Assembly: GCA_020634375.1 (NCBI GenBank)
Contig: JACKBX010000008.1
Coordinates: 186,001 to 250,000, forward strand
From: Ardenticatenaceae bacterium
GTDB lineage: Bacteria > Chloroflexota > Anaerolineae > Promineifilales > Promineifilaceae
Length of the DNA: 64,000 bases
Direction of reading: 5' to 3'
The notes under the pieces are model-generated. The model was not told the origin of the DNA and ran no database searches. It saw only the letters and a list, made by a program, of their open reading frames with translations. Made by a program: the position numbers and the translations under genes. Below are positions 63,826-64,000 of this stretch, piece by piece (positions within the stretch are counted from its first letter, which is position 1; every line of letters begins with the position of its first letter).

Positions 63826-64000
63826 TTAGCGCTTTGCGGAACGCCGTTTCTTTGAGCCAGACTTTTTCTTGCCAGAGGAACGGCCGTTGCTGCTTGTCGC
63901 TTTCTTACTCTCTGGTTCAACAACCGGCTCTACTTTAGGTGCAATCTTTTTAGGTTCTGGCGGCGGCATTGTGCGACGCATATAAAAACCTTGCGCAATA
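63826..64000 (-). CDS. yidC: Membrane protein insertase YidC, C-terminal end (partial)
   Basis: Only the last 58 residues fall in the window: YMRRTMPPPEPKKI, then a Lys/Arg/Ser-rich tail. A basic C-terminal extension like this binds the ribosome in YidC proteins. The assignment rests on the tail composition and on the conserved yidC-khpB gene order; the membrane core lies outside the window. Confidence 0.7.
   Translation of the reverse strand, partial: IAQGFYMRRTMPPPEPKKIAPKVEPVVEPESKKATSSNGRSSGKKKSGSKKRRSAKR

Larger units (their letters stand above)
1..64000. repeat. Highly iterated palindrome ACGGCCGT, about 100 copies
   Basis: The 8-bp palindrome ACGGCCGT occurs roughly 100 times by eye count, about one per 640 bp, often extended to AACGGCCGTT. 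Examples start near 253, 1378, 5549, 8296, 15805, 15814, 21573, 31222, 34434, 50279 and 62789. Most copies lie inside genes and are read as Thr-Ala-Val, Asn-Gly-Arg or Arg-Pro depending on frame. Copies are sparse in rpoC (near 25347 and 26730) and I saw none between about 55460 and 59570, which contains both sugar-permease ends and the binding-protein gene. It behaves like cyanobacterial HIP1 but has a different sequence. The function is unknown. Confidence 0.85.

Noticed and set aside
1..64000. tRNA, rRNA or transposase genes
   Set aside because: None was recognised on either strand; a covariance-model or profile search would be needed to exclude a small RNA gene.

Overview
This 64 kb window looks like a chromosomal segment of a free-living bacterium, most likely a member of the Chloroflexota (Anaerolineae or relatives). 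The inference rests on Thr/Pro 'PTPT' linkers on membrane proteins, a DUF2723 membrane glycosyltransferase, a Ser/Thr kinase fused to TPRs, a WD40-like protein with the tail typical of Chloroflexota and cyanobacterial signalling proteins, and an RpoC with a long insertion after the first zinc finger. No rRNA gene, tRNA gene, CRISPR array, transposase or phage gene was recognised. Coding density is high and GC is moderate, apart from an AT-rich island near 40 kb.

Layout: 0-3.7 kb holds a CotH-like kinase (5' end outside the window), a small three-helix protein and a Cthe_2159-type beta-helix lipoprotein. 3.8-5.5 kb is a minus-strand operon of a small antitoxin-like protein, a PIN-domain protein, another small protein and a beta-lactamase-fold hydrolase. 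5.7-16 kb holds a DUF2723 glycosyltransferase, a small membrane protein, a kinase-TPR gene convergent with a PPP-type phosphatase, a flavin-binding protein and a Usp-DUF389-SH3 fusion. 16-20.3 kb is a surface-glycan operon (NDP-sugar decarboxylase/epimerase, O-antigen ligase, GtrA, GT4). 20.8-23 kb has two isoprenoid genes (fni, polyprenyl synthase). 23-27.4 kb is a solitary rpoC. 27.7-29.4 kb is DUF951 plus a processive GT2. 29.5-35 kb is a cluster of DUF2089, SHOCT-like and DUF4097 proteins with a GNAT and a WD40-like membrane protein. 35-39.3 kb has a nitroreductase, an alpha/beta hydrolase-DUF3267 fusion and a GH13 amylase. 39.3-43.8 kb is a damaged stretch containing a frameshifted membrane hydrolase and the broken front half of a SulP-STAS-rhodanese gene. 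45-51 kb carries central-metabolism genes (glpX, gap, yvcK, mtnA) plus a MazG-like protein and a phosphoesterase. 51-54 kb is a CDP-sugar cluster. 54.8-59.2 kb is a sugar ABC importer without an ATPase gene. 59.3-62.9 kb is a complete serine pathway (serB, class V aminotransferase, serA). The window ends with khpB/jag and the tail of yidC.

Two genome-wide patterns stand out. First, the octamer palindrome ACGGCCGT occurs about 100 times (counted by eye), against about one expected by chance, mostly inside genes; it resembles the HIP1 palindrome of cyanobacteria but has a different sequence. Second, many intergenic gaps carry arrays of degenerate 6-8 bp units followed by their own reverse complement, so that the gap can fold into a hairpin. 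Some arrays run into genes: they supply the last codons and stop of several proteins, and in two membrane proteins they sit in frame as insertions. The best candidate for an undescribed protein system is the DUF2089/SHOCT-like/DUF4097 cluster at 29.5-35 kb, which looks like a dispersed form of the YvlB/LiaX type of envelope-stress protein.
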